Shown: positions 1-10,843, counted from the stretch's first letter. The stretch is DNA of 42,907 nucleotides from Bryobacterales bacterium (GCA_003164035.1 PLRS01000156.1:1-42907); one strand, 5' to 3'. Notes: generated by a model from the sequence alone, not told the origin. Numbers and translations: made by a program.

Positions 1-2351
1 GGGCCGAGGAGGCGCTGCGGGAGAGCGAAGCGGTTCTGCGCAGCTTCTTCGATAGTCCGGGATTGATGCGGGGAATCGAGGAAATCAGCGGCGGCCGGAT
101 CGTTCACGTTTCCTGCAACGCGGCCGCGGCGGAGATGATGGGAATGGACCGGAGCTCGATCGCGGGCAAGTCCGTAACCGAGGCCGGCTCTTCTGAGGAG
201 GCCGTGTCACTGTGGTTAGCCCTCTACGGGGAGAGCCGGCGCACCGGCAAGCCCGTGTCGAGGGAATACGCCCGCCGGTGCGCGGACGGCCGGGAACACT
301 GGCTGCTTGCCACCGCCAGCTACCTGGGGACCGCCCCTTCCGGAAACCCGCGATTCGGCTACACGTGCCTGGACCTTACCGATCGCAAGCAAGTCGAAGA
401 GGCGCTGCGCCAAAGTGAGCGAAAGTACCGTGCCATTGGCGACTCGATCGACTTTGGCTTGTGGGAGTGCGCTCCCGACGGCCGCACCACCTACGCCAGC
501 GAGTCGTTCCTGAAGCTGGTGGGCTTGACCCAGGAGCAGTGTTCCGGTTTCGGGTGGGGAGAGGCGATCCACCCGGAGGATGCCGAACGCACCATGGCGG
601 CCTGGAAGGAGTGCATGAGGACAGAAGGGCGCTGGGAGGCGGAGCATCGCTTCCGCGGCGTGGATGGAAAATGGCATCCGGTGCTGGCCCGTGCCGCGCC
701 CGTCCGCGACGAGCAGGGCCGCACCACTTGTTGGGTGGGCATCAACCTCGACATCGGCGCGCTGAAGCAGACCGAGGACTCGTTGCGCGAAAGCGAGAGC
801 CGGGAGCGCGCGCGGGCGGCGGAACTGGAAGCGCTCATGGCCGCGGCTCCTGCCGCCATTTTTGTGGCTCACGATCCCGCGTGCCGCTACATGACCGCCA
901 ACCGCGCGACGTACGATCTGCTGCGAACGCCGTCCGGCAGCAATCTCTCGAAGTCCGCGCCGGATGGCGAGAAGCCGACGAATTTCCGGCTGATGAAGGA
1001 TGGAATCGAGATTCCGCCATCGGAGTTGCCTGTGCAAAAGGCGGCATCCACCGGGCAACCGGTGCGGGACTACGAACTGGATTTCGTGTTCGAGGACGGC
1101 TCCTCCGTGAACCTGTTGGGCGATGCGGTGCCGATGCTGGGCGAAGACGGACGCCCGCGAGGCGCGGTGGGGGTCTTCGTCGATATTACCGAGCGCAAGA
1201 AGGCCGAGACCCGCCTGCGTGAATCCCAGAAGCTCGAGAGCCTCGGGTTGCTGGCGGGCGGCGTGGCCCACGACTTCAACAATTTGCTGGTCGGCGTGAT
1301 CGGCAATGCCAGCCTGGCCCTGGAGTTGCTTACGCCCGATCACCCCGCCACCGAGCTGCTGGACGGAGTCATCAGGACCGGCCAGCAGGCCGCTCACCTG
1401 ACCAGGCAGATGCTCGCGTACTCGGGGAAGGGCAAGTTCCTGGTGGAGGCGTTGAATCTTTCGGCCGTGATCCCGGAAATGGCCGGCCTCATCCGCACAT
1501 CCATTTCGAAGAAGATCGCCTTACACCTCGATCTGGAGCGGGACCTGCAGCCTATCCAAGCCGACCGCGGCCAGGTGCAGCAGGTCTTCATGAACCTGGC
1601 GCTCAATGCGGCGGAAGCCATCGGCAGCCACGACGGCCTGATCACAATCAAGACCGGGGTCCAGGAGGTAGACGGCCCGTATCTTCGGCTCCGCCCGGAA
1701 GCCGCCGCGCTCCCGCCGGGACAATACGTTTGCCTGGAGGTGCACGATACCGGCTGTGGCATGGACGAGGCCACCCGGGCCAGGATCTTCGACCCGTTCT
1801 TCTCCACCAAGTTCACCGGGCGGGGATTGGGGCTTGCGGCCGTTGCCGGCATCGTGCGCGGTCACCAGGGCGCCATCGTTGTCTCTACCGCGCCGGGCAA
1901 AGGCAGTTGCTTCACGGTGCTGTTTCCAGCCGCCGCCCGAACCGGCGTGGAGCGGCCCGCGGCTGGCCCCGGCGCCGCCATCCGTGGATCGGGAGTGGTA
2001 CTGGTGGTGGACGATGAAAAACTGGTGCGCGAGATGATGAAAAAAGTCCTGCAGCGCTACGGGTACACCGTGCTGCTGGCCGAGAGCGGCCCGGCAGCCA
2101 TCGACCTGCTCCGAAGGGACCCCGGCGATATCGCCCTGGTGGTGCTGGACTTGAGCATGCCCCGCATGAGCGGCGAGGAGGCGCTTCCGGAGCTGCGCAA
2201 GGTTCGCCCGGAGATCAAGATTCTGGTATCGAGCGGCTACAGCGAGTCCGAGACGATGGGGCAATTCCGTAGCCACCAGGTTTCGGGATTTATCCAGAAA
2301 CCCTTCACCGGGACGGGCCTGGCTGAAAAGGTGAAACTCTGTATCGGGTAA
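1..2351 (+). CDS. hybrid sensor histidine kinase with PAS domains and C-terminal receiver (5' end outside window)
   Basis: Multi-PAS sensor kinase that should autophosphorylate on His and pass phosphate to its own receiver domain. The frame is open from base 3, reading AEEALRESEAVLRSFF, a typical PAS linker, so the gene starts upstream and the first ATG at 63 is internal. Three PAS-like units cover roughly bases 40-1200. The phospho-acceptor motif GVAHDFNNLL has its His at 1269-1271, followed by an HATPase with NLALNAAEAI, DTGCGMD and GRGLGLAAV motifs. The receiver begins near 1990 (VVLVVDDE), with the acceptor Asp at 2148-2150 and lysine in QKPF. No membrane segment is visible in this part, so it is probably cytosolic. 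The ligand is unknown. The family call is secure; the signal is not. Confidence 0.93.
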   Translation, partial: AEEALRESEAVLRSFFDSPGLMRGIEEISGGRIVHVSCNAAAAEMMGMDRSSIAGKSVTEAGSSEEAVSLWLALYGESRRTGKPVSREYARRCADGREHWLLATASYLGTAPSGNPRFGYTCLDLTDRKQVEEALRQSERKYRAIGDSIDFGLWECAPDGRTTYASESFLKLVGLTQEQCSGFGWGEAIHPEDAERTMAAWKECMRTEGRWEAEHRFRGVDGKWHPVLARAAPVRDEQGRTTCWVGINLDIGALKQTEDSLRESESRERARAAELEALMAAAPAAIFVAHDPACRYMTANRATYDLLRTPSGSNLSKSAPDGEKPTNFRLMKDGIEIPPSELPVQKAASTGQPVRDYELDFVFEDGSSVNLLGDAVPMLGEDGRPRGAVGVFVDITERKKAETRLRESQKLESLGLLAGGVAHDFNNLLVGVIGNASLALELLTPDHPATELLDGVIRTGQQAAHLTRQMLAYSGKGKFLVEALNLSAVIPEMAGLIRTSISKKIALHLDLERDLQPIQADRGQVQQVFMNLALNAAEAIGSHDGLITIKTGVQEVDGPYLRLRPEAAALPPGQYVCLEVHDTGCGMDEATRARIFDPFFSTKFTGRGLGLAAVAGIVRGHQGAIVVSTAPGKGSCFTVLFPAAARTGVERPAAGPGAAIRGSGVVLVVDDEKLVREMMKKVLQRYGYTVLLAESGPAAIDLLRRDPGDIALVVLDLSMPRMSGEEALPELRKVRPEIKILVSSGYSESETMGQFRSHQVSGFIQKPFTGTGLAEKVKLCIG

Positions 2352-2384
2352 CCGCGCGGAAATCCTGAAAAAACAAAATTCATG

Positions 2385-2466
2385 CCGCCGATGAACGCCG
2401 ATAAAGAACAAAGAAACCGGAACTCCAATGATTTTCTTGTCGGCGTTTATCGGTGTTCATCGGCGG
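2385..2466. repeat. palindromic dispersed repeat between convergent genes (family 1, copy 1)
   Basis: Arms at 2385-2405 and 2446-2466 are inverted copies of a 21-base sequence with one mismatch (core ATGAACGCCGATAAA), separated by 40 bases. A second copy lies at 4525-4572. It sits between the ends of the kinase gene and the convergent mntH gene, so the RNA hairpin could act as a bidirectional transcript end. A short non-autonomous palindromic repeat (REP or MITE type) is the likely origin. Confidence 0.75.
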
Positions 2467-2483
2467 CCATACTTCTTAGCTTC

Positions 2484-4400
2484 TTACTTGCGCTTGCCCG
2501 GGCGCACGATCAGCATGGGGATTTCCAGGTGGTGGCGAACCGGGTTGATGGTATCGCCGAAAATCAGGTCTTTCAGGCCGCCGTGGCCGTGCGCGCCCAT
2601 GATCACCAGGTCCGGCCGCACCTTGCGGGCGTATTCCACGATCTCCCGCTTGGGCGAAGACGAGTGCGAAACTTCGGTTTCCACCGCAATTCCCTGGTGC
2701 CGCAACGACGCCGCGATTCCGTCCAGGTACGCGAGACCCGCTTCCACCTCCGCGGTCGAGGCATCCCGGCCGTAAATCTGGCTGGTAACGCCCTCCTCCA
2801 CGTGAAACAGGTAGAGGGTGGCCCCGTACTGCCGCGCCATCGCCGCCGCGTGGCTCACCGCCAGCCGGTCCAGCGCGCTGTGATCGAGCGGCACCAGGAT
2901 CCTCTCATAGGTAGGAACCGGGGCGGTTTCGGCACCGGCCGTTTCGGGGAGGATGACCGGTGCGCGGCCCAGACGCCGCCGAGTGATCCACGGTTCGGCC
3001 GTGACCCACGCCATTAACAGCAGCAGCGCCGCCGAGGTCGGGACGGTTGCCAGCCACACCAACGTGTGCCACCGGCCCGCGCCGTCGAGCCAGTCGCCAA
3101 TCTGCTGGAACCCCAGCCGCAGGTTCAACACCACGATCACGGCCGCCGTGATCCAGGCCAGAATGCTCACCCAGCGCGAGTTGACCAATGGGCCCATGCG
3201 CGTGCGGTCGCTGGTGAAATGTACCAACGGGATGATCGCGAACGGCAATTGCATGCTCAGAATCGCCTGGCTGAGCAACAGCAGTCCCAAAGTCGCCTGC
3301 CCGCCGGCAAAATAAATGGTCAGCGCCGCTGGAATAATGGCTAGAGTGCGCGTCAGCAGGCGGCGCAGCCACGGGCGCATGCGGAAGTTCAGGTACCCTT
3401 CCATGACCACTTGCCCCGCCAGGGTTCCGGTCAGGGTCGAAGACTGCCCCGAGCATAGCAGCGCTATGGCAAATATTACCCCGGCGGCGCTGGTACCGAG
3501 CAGCGGCACCAGCAACACGTGCGCCTGCTGGATTTCGGTGACGATCACGCCGTGCTTGAAGAATACCGCCGCCGCCAGCACCAGGATGGCGATATTGACC
3601 AGCATGGCGCCGTTCAGCGCTACCACCGAATCGATCAGGTTGTAGCGGCACGCCGCACGCCGCGCCTTATCGTCGGCGCCGATCCGCCGCGTCTGCACCA
3701 GCGCCGAGTGCAGGTACATGTTGTGCGGCATCACCGTAGCTCCCAGAATAGTGATGGCCAGATACAAGGTCTGCCCGTTCAGCCGCGGCACCAGCCCGGT
3801 AAGCACTTCCGACGCCACCGGCCTGGCCCACCAGACCTCGATCAGGAAACAGCCCGCGATGACCGTGATCAGGGCCAGGATAAAGGCTTCGATGGTGCGG
3901 ATTCCGAAGCTCTGAAACCAGAGGAGCAGCAAGGTATCGCCGGCCGTCAGCAATACCCCCGCCAGGAGCGGAATGTGGAACAAAAGGTTCAGCCCGATCG
4001 CCGCGCCCAGCACTTCGGCCAGATCGCAGGCCGCGATGGCGATCTCGCACAGCACCCAAAGCCCAAGGTTGACGCCGCGGGGATAGGTTTCGCGGCAGGC
4101 CTGCGCCAGGTCTCGGCCCGAAGCGATGCCGAGCCGCGCGCTGAGCGTCTGCAGCAGGATGGCCATGGCGTTCGACATGACCAGCACCCACAGCAACCGG
4201 TAGCCGAAGCGCGCCCCACCCTCCAGGTCGGTGGCCCAATTGCCTGGGTCCATGTAACCCACGCTCACCAGATATGCCGGCCCGGCAAAGGCGAACAGCC
4301 GCCGCCAGAACGATACCTGCGAGGTGCCCACACTGGAGTGTACGTCCGCCAGCGACCGCCCCGCCTGACGCACTGAACTAGCGTCGATCACAATGTTCAA
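2484..4400 (-). CDS. mntH: NRAMP/MntH divalent metal transporter fused to a C-terminal UspA domain
   Basis: Proton-coupled Mn2+/Fe2+ importer of the inner membrane. The first ~470 residues form about 11 hydrophobic helices, with the NRAMP signatures DPGNWATDLEGG in TM1 and MPHNMYLHSALVQTR in TM6, both metal-site motifs. From about residue 497 (YERILVPLDHS) to the end (IVRPGKRK) there is a universal stress protein domain containing the MGAHGHGG nucleotide-loop-like motif. NRAMP proteins are usually ~400-450 residues, so the 638-residue length comes from this fusion. The annotated start is TTG at 4400, but a promoter-like TGGTATAGT overlaps it. A leaderless GTG at 4391 is therefore an alternative. 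ATP binding by the UspA part is not proven. Confidence 0.92.
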   Translation of the reverse strand: MNIVIDASSVRQAGRSLADVHSSVGTSQVSFWRRLFAFAGPAYLVSVGYMDPGNWATDLEGGARFGYRLLWVLVMSNAMAILLQTLSARLGIASGRDLAQACRETYPRGVNLGLWVLCEIAIAACDLAEVLGAAIGLNLLFHIPLLAGVLLTAGDTLLLLWFQSFGIRTIEAFILALITVIAGCFLIEVWWARPVASEVLTGLVPRLNGQTLYLAITILGATVMPHNMYLHSALVQTRRIGADDKARRAACRYNLIDSVVALNGAMLVNIAILVLAAAVFFKHGVIVTEIQQAHVLLVPLLGTSAAGVIFAIALLCSGQSSTLTGTLAGQVVMEGYLNFRMRPWLRRLLTRTLAIIPAALTIYFAGGQATLGLLLLSQAILSMQLPFAIIPLVHFTSDRTRMGPLVNSRWVSILAWITAAVIVVLNLRLGFQQIGDWLDGAGRWHTLVWLATVPTSAALLLLMAWVTAEPWITRRRLGRAPVILPETAGAETAPVPTYERILVPLDHSALDRLAVSHAAAMARQYGATLYLFHVEEGVTSQIYGRDASTAEVEAGLAYLDGIAASLRHQGIAVETEVSHSSSPKREIVEYARKVRPDLVIMGAHGHGGLKDLIFGDTINPVRHHLEIPMLIVRPGKRK

Positions 4401-4408
4401 CTATACCA
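4400..4408 (-). promoter_or_regulatory. extended -10 promoter of mntH
   Basis: On the minus strand the sequence reads TGGTATAGT, an extended -10 (TGN plus TATAAT-like). No clear -35 is visible. Transcription would begin about 7 bases downstream, next to GTG at 4391, which suggests a leaderless or near-leaderless mRNA. It overlaps the TTG codon at 4400, so both cannot be used. Confidence 0.4.
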
Positions 4409-4524
4409 GCCGTGAGGCCGGACCTGCCTCCTCGCCGCCCCCGTGGCCGGCGGGGGCCGGCAGCGCGGGGAAGCGGAGATGCCTCAGCCATGCGGCGCGG
4501 ATGGGAACCGCAACGGCAAAAAAA

Positions 4525-4572
4525 CCGATGAGCGCCGATAAAACCTTTGGTTTCTTTATCGGCGTTCACCGG
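4525..4572. repeat. palindromic dispersed repeat (family 1, copy 2)
   Basis: Arms at 4525-4542 and 4555-4572 are inverted with two mismatches and share the GCCGATAAA core with the copy at 2385-2466, but the loop is only 12 bases. It lies upstream of mntH and downstream of the next minus-strand gene, so it could end that upstream transcript. The rest of 4401-4684 shows no gene. Confidence 0.7.
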
Positions 4573-4684
4573 TGTTGTATTACTTCAAGCCTTCTCTTCC
4601 CTGAATAAGCCTGGCGCGGGATCTCGGTAATCCGCTCGGTATCGGCGGCCGGCGGCTCCGCTTAGCCGACTGCTTCGACCCGTC

Positions 4685-5443
4685 CTACGCCCGCTTCCGG
4701 CGCAGCCAGCCAAGCCCGGCCAGAGCGACGCCGGCCAACACAAAACTGGCCGGTTCGGGCGCCACCGTGGACAGGATGAGCGAGTCTCCGACCGCGACGG
4801 TCGCCTTCGTCCCGCCGCCCGGGTAGTCATCGTCGTCACCGCGGCCCTGCGGCACTACGTAAGACACCGTCACGGTCTCGGTCAGGCCATAACCGTCGCC
4901 GTTGGACAAGCCGTGCGCAGCCAAAGCCACGCCGCCGCCGGACAGGTCCGGCAGGCTGTCCGGATGGCCCGGTTCATTGATCGTATCGGTCCAGGTCACA
5001 ACCGTCGGGTCGTTGCGAGACGAGGTGTCGGTCAGCGTGTACGTGACCGAATACTGCGTGATGTAGCCGTCGTTATCGACCGAGAGGCCAAGGTTGTCGA
5101 AGCTGAGGTACACGGGCGTGTTTATGGATATCGATCCGCCGTTGATCGTGCCGTAGTCGGTCAGGGTAACCGAAAACGTGTCGGGATAGTAACCGCTGCT
5201 GTAGTCCCCCGCGCTTGTTTCGGGGCTCTTCAGGTACAACCCGATGCCGCTGTAAACCCCCGGGTTGTCGATGGCCGCGTCGGACGTGCAATTGGTGTGC
5301 TGGGGCGCTTCGGACCCGCCCAAGGTGCAACCCAAGTCGTTACTGCCGGTGTTGAAGTTGATCACGCCCGCTCGCAGCGATGGACTCAGCGCGAACTGTA
5401 ACGTGGCGATCAGGAGAACAGGCAACGCAAAATGTAGTTTCAT
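4685..5443 (-). CDS. PEP-CTERM sorting domain protein
   Basis: Secreted protein of 252 residues, predicted to be processed by an exosortase. The N-terminus MKLHFALPVLLIATLQFALSPSLRA-type is a signal peptide ending near residue 25. The body is Gly/Ser/Thr/Asp-rich and beta-like, with several tandem NT- and DT-rich turns. The C-terminus holds the PEP motif (APEPASFVLAG) followed by a hydrophobic segment and RRKRA, the standard PEP-CTERM tripartite sorting signal. No exosortase is in the window. The body matches no family I recognise. The start at 5443 places the signal peptide correctly. Confidence 0.88.
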   Translation of the reverse strand: MKLHFALPVLLIATLQFALSPSLRAGVINFNTGSNDLGCTLGGSEAPQHTNCTSDAAIDNPGVYSGIGLYLKSPETSAGDYSSGYYPDTFSVTLTDYGTINGGSISINTPVYLSFDNLGLSVDNDGYITQYSVTYTLTDTSSRNDPTVVTWTDTINEPGHPDSLPDLSGGGVALAAHGLSNGDGYGLTETVTVSYVVPQGRGDDDDYPGGGTKATVAVGDSLILSTVAPEPASFVLAGVALAGLGWLRRKRA

Positions 5444-6831
<1,388 letters not shown>

Positions 6832-6879
6832 AAACGGGCCGGCAGGCCGTGCCCGGCCAAGGTTTTGAGACGCGGGCTT

Positions 6880-8082
6880 ATGGAGTCTTTTCTTAACCGG
6901 TATCGCAATATCACGGTCCTGTTCCTGGTGATCTTCGGCCAACTGCTATTGCTGGCCGTCCAGGTCAAGAGCGATCGCAACGTGCCGGTGATCCGCGTTT
7001 GGACAGTGACGGCCATCACTCCCTTCGCCCGCCTGCTGGAGGCGGTGCGCGGCGGGGGCACCGGGTTCTTCCGCAATTACATCTTGCTGCACAATGCCGA
7101 CGCGGAAAACCGCAGTCTGCGCGACCAGGTCGACCACCTGAAAATGGACAACATCTTCCTGCGCGACCAACTCAATACGGCCGACCGCGCCCGCGCCCTG
7201 GCCCTGTTCCAGCAGCACACCCAGTCCAAGACTCTGGCGGCCATCGTGATTGCCTCCGGCGCGGGCGTCAATTCCAAGGTGGTGTTCGTCGACCGCGGTT
7301 CCGGCTCCGGCGTCGAGCGCGGCATGGCCGTGGTCACCCCGGATGGCATCGTTGGCAAGGTCGTGGCCGTGTATCCCAACGCCTCCCAGGTGCTGCTGAT
7401 GACCGATGCGGATTTCGCCGCCGGCGTCATTTCCCAGAAGGGCGGCGTGCGCGGGACCTTCAAGGGGCAGGGGGCGCCGATGGGTAAGGTCGACTACATC
7501 TCCAACTCCGAGAAAGTGGAAGTGGGCGAGTGGTTCTACACCTCCGGCGACGACCGCATTTTTCCGCGCGGTTTTCCGGTGGGCGTGGTGAAGTCCGTCC
7601 ATTTCGATTCGCCCTTTCAGGATGTCCTGATCGAGCCGAGCGGCATCGAGCGCGGCCTGGATGAAGTCTTGATCATTGTCGAAGGCGTCCACCGCGCGAT
7701 TCCCCCGGTTGAAATCGCCGACCAGCCGGTGTATATTGCGCCGCCCCCGCCCGATGCCGCCGCCGTACGGGAAGCGGCCGCCGCGGAGGCAGGCGCGACT
7801 CCCACCGAGGCCGATAAGCTGCGCTCCGTCTATAAGGCTGCCGGCGACGCCCAGGGACACAAGTATGGCGAGGGTTACAAACCGCCCGATCTGGTGAAAT
7901 TGCCGGCCGCGGGCAGCACTCCGCCTCCCGCCGCGCCCGCCAATGCCGCGCCCGCCACGCCTGCCGCGCCTTCGCCCACCGCGCCCACCACGCCCGCGGC
8001 TCCGCCCGCCCAAAAGACCGTGCCCAACGAGCGGCTGGCCAATCAGGCAGCCGGCGCCCAGTCCGGAACGAGCGGCCACTGA
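6880..8082 (+). CDS. mreC: rod shape-determining protein MreC
   Basis: Inner-membrane periplasmic scaffold linking MreB to the elongasome. One N-terminal membrane helix (ITVLFLVIFGQLLLLAVQV) is followed by a coiled coil (NADAENRSLRDQVDHLKMDN) and the two-barrel MreC core with GMAVVTPDGIVGKVVAV. The last ~60 residues form a Pro/Ala-rich low-complexity tail, an extension beyond typical MreC. ATG at 6880 gives the canonical short cytoplasmic start; a TTG at 6865 in the same frame is an alternative. The stop overlaps the mreD start by one base (TGATG), indicating coupling. Confidence 0.94.
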   Translation: MESFLNRYRNITVLFLVIFGQLLLLAVQVKSDRNVPVIRVWTVTAITPFARLLEAVRGGGTGFFRNYILLHNADAENRSLRDQVDHLKMDNIFLRDQLNTADRARALALFQQHTQSKTLAAIVIASGAGVNSKVVFVDRGSGSGVERGMAVVTPDGIVGKVVAVYPNASQVLLMTDADFAAGVISQKGGVRGTFKGQGAPMGKVDYISNSEKVEVGEWFYTSGDDRIFPRGFPVGVVKSVHFDSPFQDVLIEPSGIERGLDEVLIIVEGVHRAIPPVEIADQPVYIAPPPPDAAAVREAAAAEAGATPTEADKLRSVYKAAGDAQGHKYGEGYKPPDLVKLPAAGSTPPPAAPANAAPATPAAPSPTAPTTPAAPPAQKTVPNERLANQAAGAQSGTSGH

Positions 8083-8615
8083 TGGATTACTCCGGCGGCC
8101 GGGTTCTCCTCAGCAGCCAGCGCGAGGGGCAGTCCACGCATTACAGCCCGCGCGTCCTCATCCTAGTCCCCCTCGCCGCCATCCTGTTTCAGGTCTACAT
8201 CCCCCAGTTCTTCCATTTTCTCCAATTTCTGGAACTGCCCATGCTGGTGGTGGTCTATTTCGCCCTGATGCGGCGCAGCCAACTGGGAGGCCTTTTCCTG
8301 GGTGCCCTGGTCGGCATCGCCCAGGATTCGCTTACCATCAAGCCGCTGGGGATGTACGGCATTGTTAAGACCCTGGTAGGTTATTTTGCCGCCTCCGTCA
8401 GCGTCCGTTTCGACGTCGAACACAGTATCATTCGCGGCATGCTCTGCTTCTTTTTCTACCTCTTTCATCAGTGCCTGTACTGGGTCATGGAGCGCGCCCT
8501 GCTGGGCCATCAACCTCCCTTTGAAATGCAAAGCTGGCTGGTGCAGGGCGGCCTCAACGCGGTGGTGGGCCTGGCCCTGTTCCACTTCCTCGATAAACTC
8601 CGCTCGTCGGCTTAG
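8082..8615 (+). CDS. mreD: rod shape-determining protein MreD
   Basis: Small integral membrane partner of MreC. The 177 residues carry about five hydrophobic segments (for example LILVPLAAILFQVYIPQF and GMLCFFFYLFHQCLYWV) and the family-typical GGLFLGALVGIAQDSL. The start codon overlaps the mreC stop. MreD sequences are poorly conserved, so the name rests on membrane topology, size and position as much as on sequence. Confidence 0.9.
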   Translation: MDYSGGRVLLSSQREGQSTHYSPRVLILVPLAAILFQVYIPQFFHFLQFLELPMLVVVYFALMRRSQLGGLFLGALVGIAQDSLTIKPLGMYGIVKTLVGYFAASVSVRFDVEHSIIRGMLCFFFYLFHQCLYWVMERALLGHQPPFEMQSWLVQGGLNAVVGLALFHFLDKLRSSA

Positions 8616-8755
8616 CCAGCGAGCTTTCTGCGATCGGCCGCGCCGGTGGAGCCGATAGCCGACCGCAATTCGCTTCCCCCTACATAATTCCCGTCTTGCT
8701 GCCGATAAGACGCTTGAGGCCGGGCGCCAGCCGCCTGCCTGGGAAAACGATAGCC

Positions 8756-10843
8756 ATGACACAAGCAGCCAAACTTCTGGTGGTGGACGGCGATGAAAGC
8801 AACCGCGATTGGTTGACGCGCCGATTGGTCCGTTTCGAGGTGGCGTCGGCTTCCACCGGAGCTCAGGCGCTGGAAATAGCGGCTGTCCAGCCGTTCGACG
8901 CCGTATTGCTCGATCTCCACCTGCCGGACATCGCCGGGCTGGCGGTGTTGGAACGGCTGAGGGAGCGTCACTCCGCCGCCGAACTGCCCATCCTGATGAT
9001 GACCGGCGAGCATGATCGGGCGGCCACGGTAAACGCACTGCGCCTGGGCGCCAACGACTACCTCACCAAGCCGCTGGACCTTCCCGAGGCCGAGGCCCGC
9101 ATCGAAAACTCCCTGGCCCTGGCTCATAGCGGGCTGCGCCTGGCCAGCGAAATGTACCGCCGCGCGGCATGTTTGGCCGACGATGGCCTCTGGGACTGGA
9201 ATTTCGACAGCCGCGAAATTCACTACTCGCCGCGCTGGAAAGCCATGCTGGGTTTTGCCGAGGACGAGATCACGAGCCTTACCGAAGAATGGTTCGGACG
9301 CATCCACCCCGAAGACTCGGACCGCGTCTGGGAACAGATTCGCAGCCTGCTAGAAAACGGTTGGAACTCGATCCAGTGCGAGTACCGGATCCTCCATAAG
9401 GACGGACGCTACCGGTGGATGGAAACCCGCGGCGGCCTGGCGCGGGACGAACGCGGCAAGCCCGTCCGCCTCAGCGGGAGTCAAACCGATATCACCGTCC
9501 GCCGGACTATCGATTTCGATACCTCGCTGCCGAATTTGAACTGGATCGAGGAGGAACTGCGGGTGGCCCGCACCGAGGTTTTGCCGGCTGCCTTGCTGGT
9601 GCTCGAGCTGGACGGTTTCGAACGGGTCGCGTACAACCTCGCCGATGGCCGCACGGGACGGCTGCTCAAATCGGTCGCCCAGCGCCTCAACGACCTGCTC
9701 GGCTCCATGCCCGAAGCCACCATGACCGCCCTGGCGCGCGCCGATAAACACGAGTTTGCGATCCTGTTGCGCGGCGCGGACTGTCTTGGCACCGCCCAGC
9801 ACATCGCCATGCGCCTGCTCAAGGCGTTCCTGCAACCCTTTCTGCTCGAACAGCAAATCGTCTACGTGACCGCCAGCATCGGGATTGCCGTTTCCTCCCC
9901 GGACGGCCAGGAGCAGGACCTAGTGAGCGAGGCCCGCGCGGCGCTGCGCCACGCCCGCGGCCAGGGACAGGCAGGCAGCGATGTATTCGACAAAAGCATG
10001 GTCGACCAGGAAATGGAAGAATCGCGCCTCGAAACCGATCTGCGCGCCGCCATCGAGCGGCATGAGTTCGTGGTCCACTACCAGCCCATCGTCGATCTGG
10101 AAACCGGCCGCATTCGGTGTCTGGAAGCCCTGGTGCGTTGGCGGCGCCCCGGTTTCGGTCTGGTCATGCCGGGAGATTTCATCCCCCTGGCGGAGCGTAC
10201 CGGCCTGGTTACGGCAATGGGCGAGTGGGTGCTCTTTCAGGCGTGCGCCGACACGGCCGAACTCCGCCGCGCCTACCCGTCGCTGGCCGTCAGCGTGAAC
10301 GTCTCCGGCCGCCAGTTCTCTTCCACGCGCCTGCTGGCGGTGGTTTGCGAGGCGCTCGAGCGCGCCGGTCTCGTTCCCGGCGCGCTGCGCCTGGAGGTCA
10401 CCGAGACCGTGGTGATGAGCGATCCCAACTGCTCTTTCGAGCTGTTGGAAGCGTTTCGGCAACTGGGGGTTGGGCTCAAATTGGACGATTTCGGCTCCGG
10501 TTACTCCTCCCTGTCCTACCTGGAACGCTTCCCGTTTGAAACCATCAAAATCGACCGTTCGTTCGTGGCCCGCCTCGGCGCCAGCGTGGAAAGCGCGGCC
10601 ATCGTTCAATCGATCCTGCAACTGGCCCAGTCGCTTGGCCGCGAGGTGGTGGCCGAAGGGATCGAAACTGCCGAGCAGGCCGATCTGCTGCGGCAGTTGG
10701 GCTGCGGTTACGGTCAGGGGTTTTGGTATTCGAAAGCGGTCGAGCTTCCCCGGGTCTACGAGCTGTTGGCGGCGGGTTGCCTTCCCCTGCGCCAGTCGCA
10801 GCACAAATTCGTACCCGCCGCCAGAGAGCTGATGGCCAGTTAA
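8756..10843 (+). CDS. response regulator with PAS, degenerate GGDEF and intact EAL domain (c-di-GMP phosphodiesterase)
   Basis: Cytosolic regulator predicted to hydrolyse cyclic di-GMP when phosphorylated. Order: receiver (residues ~5-125, acidic D11/D13, acceptor D53, LTKP lysine), PAS plus PAC (~135-255), a GGDEF domain whose signature is degraded to ADKHEF and so should lack cyclase activity, then a full EAL domain. The EAL part keeps CLEALVRW, NVSGRQF, VTETVVM, DDFGSGYSSL, KIDRSFV and EGIETAEQ, consistent with an active enzyme. ATG at 8756 begins directly before the receiver; the frame extends upstream to 8696 without domain content. The degenerate GGDEF may bind GTP as an allosteric site (inference). 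Confidence 0.92.
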   Translation: MTQAAKLLVVDGDESNRDWLTRRLVRFEVASASTGAQALEIAAVQPFDAVLLDLHLPDIAGLAVLERLRERHSAAELPILMMTGEHDRAATVNALRLGANDYLTKPLDLPEAEARIENSLALAHSGLRLASEMYRRAACLADDGLWDWNFDSREIHYSPRWKAMLGFAEDEITSLTEEWFGRIHPEDSDRVWEQIRSLLENGWNSIQCEYRILHKDGRYRWMETRGGLARDERGKPVRLSGSQTDITVRRTIDFDTSLPNLNWIEEELRVARTEVLPAALLVLELDGFERVAYNLADGRTGRLLKSVAQRLNDLLGSMPEATMTALARADKHEFAILLRGADCLGTAQHIAMRLLKAFLQPFLLEQQIVYVTASIGIAVSSPDGQEQDLVSEARAALRHARGQGQAGSDVFDKSMVDQEMEESRLETDLRAAIERHEFVVHYQPIVDLETGRIRCLEALVRWRRPGFGLVMPGDFIPLAERTGLVTAMGEWVLFQACADTAELRRAYPSLAVSVNVSGRQFSSTRLLAVVCEALERAGLVPGALRLEVTETVVMSDPNCSFELLEAFRQLGVGLKLDDFGSGYSSLSYLERFPFETIKIDRSFVARLGASVESAAIVQSILQLAQSLGREVVAEGIETAEQADLLRQLGCGYGQGFWYSKAVELPRVYELLAAGCLPLRQSQHKFVPAARELMAS

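Noticed and set aside
4401-4520. Possible Mn riboswitch (yybP-ykoY) upstream of mntH
   Set aside because: The promoter-like box abuts the start codon, leaving no leader, and no conserved loop sequence is seen.
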